Below are positions 1-10,329 of a stretch of DNA of 64,000 nt, in pieces. Numbering within the stretch: position 1 is the stretch's first letter; the number at the start of each line of letters is the position of its first letter. The position numbers and the translations under genes were made by a program. A model generated the notes under the pieces. It saw only the letters and a program-made list of their open reading frames with translations. It did not search any database and had not been told where the DNA came from. Source of the stretch: Pycnopodia helianthoides (lineage: Eukaryota; Echinodermata; Asteroidea; Forcipulatida; Asteriidae); NCBI GenBank assembly GCA_032158295.1, contig CM063243.1, positions 5,588,948 through 5,652,947 of the forward strand. Direction: 5' to 3'.

Positions 1-104
1 TGTTTTGTGGTGTGTCATGGCCGTGCGATCTAGTTCACCGGACCTAAGCTCTAGTGCTGTCACAGGGCTCGAATTTGGGGGGAAAATCCACAAGACCACA
101 GGAC

Positions 105-950
105 CAGGGTTCTCCACAGGGGCAAATTTTGTCCTGGCGGCGCTGGCCACTGGTTGATTTTCACGCAAGCAATGCTTATAATGTGCAAGCGCAAATTAGG
201 TTGTAAATAAGGGTTCCTAATTCCCAGGCTTTTTGTATGTAACTGGGCCTAACGCACGGTCCTGCCGGTAGTCTTTCAGAGCACAGTCTTTCTTTGATCA
301 GACAGTCGTAATTTTTTAAAATATAGGATTTCACTTATCATTAACATTGTATGGTATTCAACCACCAGGCATGTGTGAGCGGGTCACCAAAAAAAAATGC
401 GGAAAATTTTATTTAGCAAGCGATATCTGTGTCCGGATTTTGGGCCAGCGCTACAGTCTGAATATCAAGCTTTTTACTTCAGCGTGGACGAAACATTAAC
501 AGAAACAATTAAGGCCACAATTTTTACTTGGTAAGTGTTGTTCGTCCTCAATATGTTTTTGTGACATTCCTTATAAATGTGTTCCACAAGCACGATGCGT
601 CCATCACACCCGTGAAAGATCGTGTGCACTTAGTCTTGGCTCAGGGTGTTGGCTTTCTTAATAGTTTTTTTGTAAAGCGCCCTCTCTTGGTGGAACGGCA
701 TGACGACATGGCTATAAAGTGTAATGGGAAATCGCCCTTAACGACAAATGAACAACAACGGCTTCAATCAAAGACTAACGCGGAGCATTTTACCGGGTCT
801 AGCCCCCGACTCACGTGTTGAGATCAAAAACGCCTAATCGGGCGCTGACAATTTTGCCCGGGTGCAGATTTTTTTGTCTGGGCGCATTTTGTATTTTGAA
901 AATTTTGTCCGGGCGCAGCGCCCGGACAAAACCGCGTGTCGAGAACCCAG
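105..950 (+). mobile_element. Nested hAT-like element (CAGGGTTCTC ends)
   Basis: The termini are CAGGGTTCTCCACA at 105 and TGTCGAGAACCCAG ending at 950, a near-perfect inverted repeat. A 5-bp duplication AGGAC flanks it (100-104 and 951-955). The relative at 11964-12360 lacks this insert and shows the empty site, where AGGAC runs straight on to TTGTGTCTC. The right inverted-repeat arm carries the same insertion at 33510-34291, so this insertion predates the large duplication. Two short ORFs inside it (528-821, 815-1039) resemble no protein I know. Confidence 0.75.
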
Positions 951-1101
951 AGGACTTGTATCTCAAAATGTTTACGGGACCAGAAATAATTTTACAAGAC
1001 CAGATTCAAACTGAGAAAAGACTTCCTTGCACAGTTTAACTTGCATTTAATTGAACAAGCACTCACACATATAGAGAAGATTTACCTCATTTTGTCTTTA
1101 A

Positions 1102-1441
1102 GGCCCTGTACACTATTGGTAAGATCGAAAAACAAAATGTTCACAGATTCACACATAACTTACATGATTTAAAGTAAGTAATGGTAGAAAGAGTTCCTTA
1201 AAATATTTCTGCCTAAAATCCTATCGTTTCTGAGAAACGAGTAAAACAATAGTAATTATCGCGCGCGATAATTTGAAAAAACAGAAAACACATAAGATCT
1301 CTTTTCACTATTTTCTCGTGACCTCGATGACCAATTAAGCTCAAACTTTCACAGGTTCGTTTGTTCATGCATATGTTTTAAAATCACACAAAATGTGGAC
1401 ACTGATTTTGAGCTGTTACCAAAAGTGTACAACACCTTTAA
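1102..1441 (+). mobile_element. TTAA-flanked MITE, present in left arm only
   Basis: The insertion lies between two TTAA tetranucleotides (1098-1101 and 1438-1441). Its ends, GGCCCTGTACACTATTGG and CCAAAAGTGTACAACACCT, are imperfect inverted repeats. The corresponding site in the right arm (about 33357-33366) and in the standalone copy (about 12170) reads through without the insertion. TTAA duplication is characteristic of piggyBac-type transposition; calling it a piggyBac MITE is an inference, because no transposase is present. A related family (terminal AGGCACTGGACACTATTGG) is seen at 42943. Confidence 0.8.
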
Positions 1442-1985
1442 GGGTATTAACTATATTTCTAATCATTACTCAAAGTCAACATTTGAGCGTAATTTGTTTC
1501 TGTTCCCAAGATATTATAGAGTGAGTTACATAAATTGTTATTAAATTGAAAACATAAGACTGCCGGACTTGTCTGGTCGTGAGTTTACTGGCCCAGTCAC
1601 TTAAATCACTGGCCTCGGGCCTGCGGTCCAGTGTCAAATTCGAGCCCTGTGTCAGCAGCAGAGTGTGGGTTCGAATCCTAGTCATGACACTTGTGCCCTT
1701 GAGCAAGGCACTTAACCATAACTGCTTCGTAAAAAGTTGGGAAAGTAGTTCATTCTGCTGTACCAGCCAGGTTCCTAGTGGATGATACCCATGCCTACAT
1801 CCTTTCGGACTGTGAAGGGGTTTGTAACCCTGTTTCAGCCCCAGGAGTACTTGTAGTTCGCACCGTCCCCCTGGTGACAGTTGATTTGGGTTGACAGCTC
1901 AAAAACAGTTAAGTGTAGCCCTCACCTTGAAGTGGCCATCTGGCCTTGTGAGTGAGGCGATATCTTATTAAAGAATAATAAAAAT

Positions 1986-2660
1986 TGAGTGGAATATTGT
2001 GGAGATGTTTGAGGGTCTCCAACCAAAGGTTACTATACTTTAAAAAGGGTTAAGGAAATAAATTTGATCCCCCAAAACTATGACCCAAACAAGTGAATTG
2101 GTTTCATTCTGTGTCAATATTTTTTGTAATGTGTGTTTTGTCCATCTGTGAATGTTTGTCTTGCAGGAAAATTAACATCAAATATTATTTGTCAAACAGT
2201 GTTTCATTGTTGAGCTTCCATTATTTATTTGCTCATGCATCAGACCTGAACAATTCTTCGCTGACCGCACGAACTGACACTCATAGATGCTAGTAAAAAC
2301 TAACGATCAAAGAAAACGGCATCTAAAATTTAATGCTTTTTTAAAAACTCCACTATCCTTCAAAATCTCAGTTAAATGTTTGTCTTGTCAGAGAGTAAGT
2401 TTGCCTTAAAGTAAGTGACCCCCAGAAGTGTATTGTTTTGACTCTGTGTCAATGAGTTGAGTTAGCCTTTCTGTACCGTGCCAGAACTTGGACACTCTGG
2501 ACTCAGCAGTAGAAGACTTCTGATGGGGGACGTATGACCGTTGATGTGTCATGGACTGACCATACAGGAGGAACGCTGACCTCTATGGTGGTGTACCAAA
2601 AAGAATCGGACAAGACTCGCGAGTGACGGATGAGACTTGCAGGGCACTGTCTTTTTGGCA
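1986..2660 (+). repeat. Distal part of left arm, no recognised element
   Basis: This unique-looking segment is shared with 32158-32835 on the other strand. It contains a 66-codon ORF at 2093-2293 that is also open in the right arm with three residue changes. The predicted peptide is hydrophobic and not recognised. I do not call it a gene. Confidence 0.5.
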
Positions 2661-4560
2661 TCTCCTCCCTCGTCTTGTGGGAACTAACCCAATGAAAGGC
2701 ATCTAAAGACTAAGAGGAGCAGAACATCCTTGGATGACGCTCTAAGAACAGGCACAGGAATCCCCACGACTGAAGACCTGCATTACTCCTGCATGAAAAG
2801 ACCAATCTGACTGGACAGAGAGGATCAGCTGGGCCTGTGTTGATGGAGGACCCCCCCCCCCCCCAACCACAACCTCACTGATTTATCCCACGTCAAATTA
2901 CATGTACATACTTTGTAGGCCTAATGGTATGTGTTTTGTCAAACTGTGATTGATTGTATTGAAGACAAAAATTATGAGAATTTTTTGTTTCAAAACTGTT
3001 GTAGGCCCTATTTACTTATTTGAACAATCAAATAAAGACATAGATAAGTATTGTGAAGAGTGGAAAGTATAATCATTTGCCTGACTGATTAAGTGTATTG
3101 GTTTTATTAAGTGTCAATATACATATATTTTATTGTTTAGTCAAAAGAGTTGTTCTGAGTTTTTGTCCTTCCATTTCGTTGTACAGTAAGATTCATACCA
3201 CGCTTTCTTGTGCTAATTGTTTGTCTGTTGATTTGTCTGTGTACTGCAGTGATCAATATGGAAACAAATGTAAGATTGAATCAAATTTAATCACGATGTT
3301 TGCCTGTTATTTTGAGGGAACAATCCCTTAGCAGCTAACTGCATCTGGTGAAAGGGTGGAAATGGTGCAGGACTGGTGGTGATCCAGCTATGCTGAGGTG
3401 TATTCAAGCACTCACCTGGAGTGAACCTTTAGCCACTGATAATGCTGAGAGTGATGCAAGGGATGGAGTTGATAATTTCACTGTCATCCCACCAGGGTGG
3501 TGAAGTACGACTGTTCAGACCAGGATGAGATCTGAAGGACTATCTAATGACAGCATGGACCATGAACAGAGTCACTCTCCAGAAAGGAACACAGCCACAA
3601 ATCCTGCAGACTGTAGACCAACAAAGACTTGATGGTTCAGGGCAGAGATAGAGACACTGCTTACGACAACTTGATGAGATTTAAAACAAGAGTCAATCAA
3701 ACTCAACTGGGAATCTGCAGGGAAGGGAGTTAAAGTTAGTGATGACCAGTGTGATGAAAACAGCACCAGACTCACTGTAAGCTGAAACACAAGAGTCAGC
3801 TCTCTGCAACAGAATGTGAGATCCAAGTATGAAGAAAAACCCATCCAGCTCCCTGGACTCTGCCTCTGCAGAGTTGGATGATGAGGCTATTCAAGGTCAA
3901 TAAGTCCTGACATGTTTTTGTGTGTACCTTCCTTACACATCAAGGACCATCTTATGCCACTCAGACCTGTATTCTTGTGCAGGTTGCCAAAATAAACAAG
4001 TTTTTTTTCTGAAAGTGAAGGTAAATGTTGATGTAGTATAGTAGGGTAAGCATGTATAACTGTCCAGAGACCTCGCTAGGTCATTTTATTTTATGCTTTG
4101 TTTTGATACCCAACAACAATGTGTAGTTAACACTGTATACCTGATCGTTTACATTTAGAGTAGGACCCAATTTCATGGCTCAGCTTACTGTAAGCGATAA
4201 ATTATGGAAGCAGAAAATTCTGCGCTTAATTTGTAAGCGTGTTTCACTATAGCAATTAATATTTGCTTGTTCACATTTGTACATCACGCTACTAAGCATT
4301 CTCACTACATGTACATGTATACAAAGATAATGCAGAAATTTGGCGCTTGCCCTGTGAGCAGAGAATGATGATGATCAGCACAGAATGACGCGGTAAGCAA
4401 AGCCATGAAATTGGGTCCGATTGTGTAAACCACTGGACCGAAAAGCTTGCTATTTTTGTTTGTTTCTCAGGAAGGTCATACAGAAACATACTTAATTTTA
4501 TACCAAGTACAACGAGGTTAAAACTGATTTTTTGTTCCCAGTATTAAATCACCATTAAAG
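2661..4560. other. Mostly unannotated spacer with a degraded gene-like tract
   Basis: A run of 14 C lies at 2851-2864. From about 3344 to 3905 the base composition becomes less AT-rich and protein-like fragments appear in several frames. One ends in a serine/acidic-rich peptide (PSSSLDSASAELDDEAIQGQ) before a stop at about 3902. An AATAAA-like 'aaataaac' follows near 3991. The frame is interrupted upstream, so this may be a decayed 3' exon or chance. No family is recognised. Confidence 0.25.
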
Positions 4561-4585
4561 ACATTTTCTGTCAGATAATTTGCAG

Positions 4586-4829
4586 GTTAAAGCCCATCTC
4601 TATAGCCAAGGAGATTCTGAGTCTGACATACCAGAGAGACAGGTTGCTGGACAAGACTTGAATCCTCTTTATCAACAGGCATGCAACTTTTCCTCGGATC
4701 AGCTGAATTCCCCTTTTTTATTCTCAGTTTTACAATTCAAAATTGAAAAATACTGTACAAAATCATTGAAATTTTGTAATTTCCTCTTTTTGGTGAAGTT
4801 ACAGTTGCATGCTTGTATCAAAATTCTTG
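4586..4829 (+). CDS. Putative internal exon, unknown protein
   Basis: An open frame runs from a plausible acceptor (ttctgtcagataatttgcag, ending 4585) to a strong donor (TTCTTG then GTGAGT at 4830). The first half is polar ('VKAHLYSQGDSESDIPERQ'); the second is hydrophobic and lysine-rich. The frame is 81 codons without a stop. I do not recognise the sequence. Its position before the plus-strand cassette array makes it a candidate upstream exon of the same transcription unit. Chance ORFs of this size are common in this window, so support is weak. Confidence 0.25.
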
Positions 4830-5054
4830 GTGAGTTTTAACTGAAAACTTTTATTTCATACATTTTTTCAATAAAATGTACCATCTCTTAGTGTTGAAAT
4901 ATAGGATTGTTCTTGCTGGTTGAGAAATCGTTCCCTCCTGCTGGTTGGGGGGGGGGGGGTGGCTAGGACAGATGCAAGTGTTGGCGCCCAGTTTTCCCCG
5001 TAAACATCAAAGCCTTGATGAGGACACCATCGAAAGGCTGGCTGGGCACCATAT

Positions 5055-5145
5055 TTACACTGGGACTGCAGACCCGAGTCCAGTGATTTTAGCATTGGGG
5101 CCATTAAACACAAGATTGGACGAGTCTGGCGGTCTTGTGTTCTAC
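5055..5145 (-). repeat. Fragment of the CAGGGCTCGAA hAT-like family
   Basis: The segment 'gcagacccgagtccagtgat' followed by 'tctggcggtcttgtg' matches the internal end region of the elements at 11964-12360 and 33150-33240. It is a short, diverged fragment. A run of G at 4948-4959 lies just upstream. Confidence 0.6.
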
Positions 5146-5825
5146 AATTCACAAACGGAGAGTGTTTCTCTTTCAGATGGCTGCCCAGGATATCCACTGA
5201 CTCTTCTTTTGGCAAGGTGAAGTAGACGGACCTTCCATGCAGTTGAGATGTCCTCCAACTAGAATGGAATTGGCCACCAGGGACAGAGTCCAGACATTCA
5301 CGATGACTACCTTCCTCTTGAACCTTTTGTTTGGCTGAGACACAATTTGAAGGAACAGTCCTCACAGGTATAAGATCTCCTGAATAAAGTCAGTGAGTGA
5401 AATAGTGGGTATGTTATCAATACTCAATGTTGTATGATTCTTCTGCTGGTAATAAGTGGACAATCTTCAAGGACTGGAATGAGGGTTTTAAAGATTTGGG
5501 GAAAGTCTGTACTAAACACAAATTTCAAGACAAACTATAAGCTTTTGGTAACAGAAAGCAAGGTTTGTCATTTGCTAGATCAGTTTCATTCTGAGAGCTC
5601 TCTGATGAATAAATTTCATACCAGCACCAATCATCAAGAGAATTGTTTCAGGCATTTGACTTTACCTAAATTACTGTTAGTTATATTGATTGCAGCAATT
5701 AAAATGATCCGGACATGCATGAGTTCCTCCAAACAGTTTTTTCCTGCGAAGAATGTTGGTATTCTTCACTTCTTTTAGGTTGAAATTTTTATTTTTAATC
5801 TGTTAAAGTTTTGTTTGTGTTGCAG

Positions 5826-5917
5826 TCAGGCTTATACCATCTCCAAAGAGATTTACCCGTTAACAAGTAGATGTCCAAGACCAGCCTATGATAAAGGAAG
5901 CGCAATCTCCAGTAAAG
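5826..5917 (+). CDS. Cassette copy 1 (exon-like)
   Basis: The acceptor is 'tttgtttgtgttgcag' and the donor AAAG/GTAAAT. It is 92 nt long. The open frame (after one leading base) reads QAYTISKEIYPLTSRCPRPA and continues YDKGSAISSK. Relative to copy 2 it carries two extra bases near the start, so the two use different entry phases for the same 'SRCPRPAY' core. The function is unknown. Confidence 0.4.
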
Positions 5918-6500
5918 GTAAATTCCCCCAAAAGTGTTCTTTAAATATTTACAATTGCAGTTCTCTAGTAACTGCAGAATGCATGTTGTTGCTCTTGTTT
6001 TAATTGAAAGTTAATATCTTTCATTTTCTTCTAGCATTACAAATTGTAGAAAGTTGTCTGTGGTTTGGCAATCATTTCAGAGTTGACAGGCTGTTTTGGG
6101 GTGTATTTGTTTGTTTTTTTGTTGGGGGGGGGGGTTGGTCAGGTTTTTAAGATTTTGGAAGAGTCCCGAATGATGCTTCATGTTAAACACAAGTCAAATT
6201 CTCAGAATTGGGTTTTGCTTGTGGTGCATGTCATTTGCTAGATTAGTTTCATTGTGAGAGAAAGAGTTCATTGCCTAATAAAGTTCATACCAGCACCAAT
6301 ACTCAAGAGAACTCCAAGCAAACGACATCCCCTGAGGGTTTGCTTATTTTGATTGCAACAATCAACATGATTCTGATTTGCAAGACATCTTTCAAACATT
6401 TTGTTGCTGCTTTCAGTGACTGTTTTGTCTTCTTTTATTTTTGATTAAAATAGAGAAAGGAAATCAAAGAATGAAACCAATTGCTTTATTTCAGTTGCAG

Positions 6501-6598
6501 TCAGGGTTAGCATCTCCAAAGAATCTCTACCCATCAACAAGTAGATGTCCAAGACCAGCCTACATGTATGATGACAGAGCTGAACTCTCCACAAAAAG
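6501..6598 (+). CDS. Cassette copy 2 (exon-like)
   Basis: It is bounded by 'tttcagttgcag' and AAAAAG/GTGAAT. The 98-nt open frame begins SGLASPKNLYPSTSRCPRPA and is rich in Ser, Pro and Arg. It differs from copy 1 by six net bases. Both are 2 modulo 3 in length, so a transcript using them in series would shift frame. Confidence 0.4.
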
Positions 6599-7219
6599 GT
6601 GAATTCTACAAAATTATACCTTTAATATTACTCCAAGTCCATTGGAGCCCGTAATTTAGCTTGTTAAAACAAAAATTAATACCAATCATTTTCTTGCAGC
6701 TTTACAAATCATCCAAATATTTGTATGTTGTTTGGCAATCATTTCAGAGTTGGCAGGCTGGTGGTTCTTGTTTTGGGGTGTGTTTTTGGGGTTATGTTTT
6801 AAACTTTTTGGTAAAGTCCTGAAGGATGCTTGGTGTTCAACTCAAATTCTCAGCATTTGGTTCTTTTTATTGTGTGTGCCATTTGCTAGATAAGTTTCAT
6901 TCTGAGAGAGAGAAAGCTCTTTGAGATTTGAAGTTCAAACCAGTACCAATCCTCAACAGAACTGTTTCAGGCAATTAACATCCACTGAGTTATTGTTGCT
7001 TATTTCGATTGCAACAATAAAAAAGCTCCTGATGTGCATGAGTTCCTTCAACCATTTTGTCCTTGCTTTCACTGACTGTTTTGTCTTTATTTATTTTTGA
7101 TCAAACATTTGGAAAACAAATCCAAAAAAAAACATTATTATCTTAAACTAATTGATTTAATGATAGGTAATGTTTGAAACACTAAAGTTTGCAAACTGTG
7201 CAATTTGTTTCAGTTGCAG

Positions 7220-7312
7220 TCAGGCTTAGCATCTCCAAAGACCTCTATCTACCCTTCAACAAGTAGATGTCCAAGACCAGCCTACGACAACAGAGCTGCA
7301 ATCTCCCAGTCC
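7220..7312 (+). pseudogene. Cassette copy 3, donor lost
   Basis: A good acceptor and the SGLASPK...YPSTSRCPRPAYD-type frame are present. About 45 bp spanning the donor are deleted: the cassette runs from 'gcaatctccc' directly into intron sequence 'agtcccatatgg'. It is therefore unlikely to splice as an exon. Confidence 0.45.
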
Positions 7313-7826
7313 CATATGGAGCCTGTAATTATTTTCCATAATGCATTTTGTTGCTCTTGTTTAAACAAAAGTTAATATAAATCATTTTTTTTGCAGCTTT
7401 ACAATTCATCCAAATTATTTGTATGTTCTTTGGCAATCATTTCAGAGTTGGCAGGCTGGGTGGTGGTTGTTCTTGTTTTGATTTTTGTTTTTTGTCAGGT
7501 TTTGAAGATTTTTGGAAAGTCCCGAAGGATGCTTTTGTTAATTCAAATTCTCAGCATTTGGTTCTTTTTTTATTGTGTGTGTCATTTGCTAGATAAGTTT
7601 CATTCTGAGAAAGAGCTCTTTGAGAATTGAAGAGAATCCAACCAACGCCAATCCTCAACAGAACTGTTTCAGGCAATTGACATCCCCTGTTGATAATTTT
7701 GATTGCAACAATCAAACAAATCCTAATGTGAATGAGTTCCTTTAACCATTTTGTTGCTGCTACCACTGACTGTTTTGTCTTCATTTATTTTTGATCGAAC
7801 ATACGGAAAACAAAACCAAGAAAAAA

Positions 7827-7914
7827 GGCTTAGCATCTCCAAAGACATCTACCCGTCAACAAGTAGATGTCCCAGACCAGCCTATGATTAAGGGGCTGCA
7901 CTCTAAAGTAAAAG
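7827..7914 (+). pseudogene. Cassette copy 4, acceptor lost and stop in frame
   Basis: The cassette begins 'ggcttagcatctccaaagac' directly after an A-rich tract, without the pyrimidine tract and CAG. The 'ISKDIYPSTSRCPRPAYD' frame meets a TAA. The donor AAAAG/GTGAAT survives. Confidence 0.45.
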
Positions 7915-7964
7915 GTGAATTCCCAAAAAGTATTCCTTTGATAATTCCTTCAAGTCCCATATTA

Positions 7965-8745
7965 TTATTTTTTCACTCGCCGGCTGAACAAATCAACAAA
8001 AATTTTGGGTCGCCCGCAGGTTTTTTCACTAGCCCGCATGTAAGAATGCACAGAATTTTCAAAGTGTTAAAAAAAACACCCAAAAAACAAACACTGGAAG
8101 TGAAGTTTGTAAAATTGCATTTTTTGACAATCTTCTCCCTAATTTCTGCCCTTAATAACAGTGTTCTCATCAACAGCAACTTTCATGAATTAGTAAATTG
8201 AGGATTGGTTTTATAGAAATTCTTTTGCACTGAAATCTTTGTCGATGACGCACATTGGGAAAAAAATTGTGTTGCGAGAGCGATGTGTTTATGAACACAA
8301 GGTTATAATTTTTACACGAAATATAACAGGAACGAGGTTACAATTAGACTCCATCGCACGTCTTCCACCCCTGGAAATTTGAGTTGTGTGTTTCCGTACT
8401 CGCCTTCGTATTGTTGTATGGAACATGGAGGAGAGAGCCAGACTAATATGTGCATGCGTGTTTTACTGCAAAGAAACGATCGCAATCGCAATCGCGATTG
8501 CAACCACATTAAATCTAGCAAATATTTTTTTTGTCAAACTGTGGGTGGAAAGTTATTTTTATAACTCAACAATTTTGTAACACTTGTACCGCAAATTGCA
8601 TCGCAAGGGAAATCGTTCCCTGCTTTATTGTTTATTGTGAAAAGGACATTTCGCCCAGCGGGCTAATAGAGGAGGGTTTCGACTCGCCCGCCGCTGTTTT
8701 CACTCGCATTTGGCGACCGGGCGACCGTTAATTTAGAACCCTGGT
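7965..8745 (-). mobile_element. Insertion in array unit 4 (CAGGGTTCTAAATTAACGG end)
   Basis: About 780 bp interrupts the intron sequence 'agtcccatat/ggtaattat', which is continuous in unit 3. The right end, read on the minus strand, is CCAGGGTTCTAAATTAACGG followed by Gly/Arg-codon-like 'tcgcccggtcgcc', a terminus typical of hAT-like elements. The left end near 7970 carries a related 'cactcgccggc' motif. No transposase ORF is visible. The contained ORF at 7791-8201 crosses the boundary and is not a gene. Confidence 0.6.
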
Positions 8746-9318
8746 AATTATTGTGCAGAATGCATGTTGCTCTTGTTTAAACAAAAGTTAATACCCTTCA
8801 TTTTCTTGTAGCATTATAATTCATTCAAAGATGTTTGTATATTGTTTGGCAATCATATCAGAGTTGACAGGCTGGGGTGGTATTTTTTGTCAGTTCTTAA
8901 GTTTTTGGGAAAATCCCAAAGGGTGCTTGCTTCATGTTGAAAACAAATATCAAGACAAATGCATAGTTTTTTGTTCTGTTTTTGTGCATGCCACTTGCTA
9001 GATAAGTTTCATTCTGAGAAAGAGCAAACCGATAATAGCAGCGCCAATGCTCAAAAAAACTGTTTCAAGCAATTGACATCTTGAGTTACTGTTGCTTGTT
9101 TTGATAGCAACACTCAACATATTCCTGATGTACAATGGGTTCCTCAAACCATTTTGTTGCTGCATTCAATGAACTGTTTGGCTTCATTTATTTTTTTGAT
9201 CAAAAATATCAAAAAACAAACTCAAGAAAAAGCAATATTTCTTAGACTGGTTGTTTTATTGATGGATAATGTTTACAAGACTGAATGTTGCAAATTGTGC
9301 AATTTGTTTGTGTTGCAG

Positions 9319-9410
9319 TCAGGCTTAATTAGCATCACCAAAGTCAGCTATACCTGTCAAAGTAGATCCAAGACCAGCATATGATAGAGCAAGCGCACTC
9401 TCTAGTAAAG
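9319..9410 (+). pseudogene. Cassette copy 5, diverged
   Basis: The acceptor 'tgtgttgcag' is good. The cassette core has lost bases ('cctgtcaaagtagatccaag'), so the SRCPRP core is gone. The donor region reads aaagtgaac, with one G missing compared with copies 1, 2 and 4. Confidence 0.4.
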
Positions 9411-9840
9411 TGAACTCCTAAAAGTATACTTTATTAATTACTTCTGGTCCATTCGGAGTCTGTATAAGTCCCCAAGGGTGCTCATTGAAACACAAGTATC
9501 AAGTCCAGTTATCGTTGTTTCTTTTGTTGTGCATGCCATTTTAGATAAGTTTGATTCTGAGAGAGAGCTAACTGGTAATTAAAGTTCATACCAGCACAAA
9601 TCCTCAAAGGAACCGTTTCAAGCGATTGACATCCCCTGAGTAACTGTTGCTTAATCTGATTGTATCAATCAAAATATTCATAATGGGCATGAGGTACTTC
9701 ATCATGTTTTTTTTTTTGTTTTTTTTTTCATTTATCTGTGATCGAAATTATAGAAAACAAATCGAAGAAGGGCAATTCTCTGAACCTAATTGCTTTAATG
9801 ATGGGTAATGTTTAAAACTGCATTTTTGTTTGTGTTGCCG

Positions 9841-9921
9841 TCAGTCAAAGAGATCTACCCGTCAACAAGTAGATGTCCAAGACCAGCCTATGCAGAAGGA
9901 TGCTACACTCTCCAATAAAAA
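9841..9921 (+). pseudogene. Cassette copy 6, acceptor mutated
   Basis: The acceptor reads TTGCCG instead of TTGCAG and the first bases are shortened. The core 'EIYPSTSRCPRPAY' remains readable, but the frame ends at a downstream stop, and the donor is AAAAAG/TAAATC, with the G of GT lost. Confidence 0.4.
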
Positions 9922-10159
9922 GTAAATCCCCTTTAATAATTTTCCCCTGGTACCTTAAAGGAGCTCTAATAATAATTGTTCAGAATGCTTGTTGTTGCTC
10001 TTGAAACAATGTCGCCGCTACCCCCTGTATTGACAGCATTGCTACTGATTTCTGGATGAGAACTGAGAACCTCTGTGGGGGTTTCGTGCTCAAAAGCCTA
10101 TAGGGTCTTAAGATAATAAATACAAAAGTTGTTGCTCTAGCAGTGCCATTGCCTGACAG

Positions 10160-10309
10160 TCGCACAAGGTCGCTGAAGCTTTTCTTTGCCCCTTGCAATG
10201 GCAGTTACCTAAACCTCTGCTACCTGCTAGCCCCCATGGCAGTCATTACAGCCGGGTGGACTTTGGGCAGAAAGGGAACACACTGGTCATTGTCAAAGCC
10301 AACACAGCT
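10160..10309 (+). CDS. Putative exon, duplicated copy 1
   Basis: Exactly 50 open codons lie between an acceptor (gccattgcctgacag) and a donor (ACAGCT/GTAAGT). The end reads SRVDFGQKGNTLVIVKANTA, which looks like ordinary protein. A diverged tandem copy lies at 10588-10722. I do not recognise the protein. The phase 0 ends and good splice signals make it the most convincing exon candidate in the first 20 kb. Confidence 0.4.
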
Positions 10310-10329
10310 GTAAGTTCTAGTTCTTTTGG

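Larger units (their letters stand above)
63..1649 (+). mobile_element. Non-autonomous hAT-like element inserted in the SINE
   Basis: The ends form inverted repeats: CAGGGCTCGAATTT at 63 and AAATTCGAGCCCTG ending at 1649. The flanks are a 5-bp direct repeat TGTCA (58-62 and 1650-1654), and joining the flanks restores a SINE. Terminal CAGGG is typical of hAT-type elements; a 5-bp duplication is shorter than the usual 8 bp but occurs in some hAT groups. No transposase is visible. A short standalone relative lies at 11964-12360 and another nested copy at 33149-34334. Two further elements are nested inside it (105-950 and 1102-1441). Confidence 0.75.
13..1985 (+). mobile_element. tRNA-derived SINE, split by an insertion
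   Basis: The head (about 13-62) resembles a tRNA-Leu/Ser-like 5' half, with an A-box-like segment in 'tggccgtgcgatctag'. The rest resumes at 1650 with 'gtcagcagcagagtgtgg', followed by a B-box match 'ggttcgaatcc' at about 1670. The body ends at about 1985 in an A/T-rich tail 'taaagaataataaaa'. An uninterrupted relative lies at 30480-30905 on the minus strand and shows the head and body directly joined. The two parts are separated by the element at 63-1649. Its RNA polymerase III promoter is therefore broken. Confidence 0.75.
1..2660 (+). repeat. Left arm of a large inverted repeat
   Basis: This arm reads as the reverse complement of 32158-34397 over nearly its whole length. Matching landmarks include the SINE head at both outer ends, the hAT-like element, the SINE body and the shared downstream segment at about 2000-2660. 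The left arm is longer mainly because it holds a 340-bp insertion (1102-1441) absent from the right arm. Homology may continue left of the window. It stops near 2660, where the right arm runs into a degenerate TTAA-type element. The arms are diverged by many substitutions and small indels, which argues against a simple assembly artefact. Confidence 0.9.
5440..9990 (+). repeat. Tandem array of six ~650-bp units with exon-like cassettes
   Basis: The landmark 'tttgctagataagtttcatt' or a close variant occurs at about 5571, 6233, 6877, 7581, 8992 and 9536. Spacings are about 660, 645, 705, 1410 and 545 bp; the long one is explained by an insertion at 7965-8745. Each unit continues with a shared intron-like tract ('gattgcaacaatcaaa', 'tgactgttttgtcttcattt'), a 'ttgcag' acceptor-like signal and a ~92-98-nt cassette encoding or resembling 'SRCPRPAY', then in most a GTRAAT-like donor. 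The array looks like tandem duplication of one exon plus flanking intron. Confidence 0.85.

Noticed and set aside
2093..2293. 66-codon ORF conserved in both inverted-repeat arms
   Set aside because: Conservation is expected from the duplication itself; three amino-acid changes and no known motif give no sign of selection.
5440..9990. CRISPR-like array
   Set aside because: Units are ~650 bp with diverged copies and splice-like signals in a eukaryotic context; there are no short identical repeats with unique spacers.
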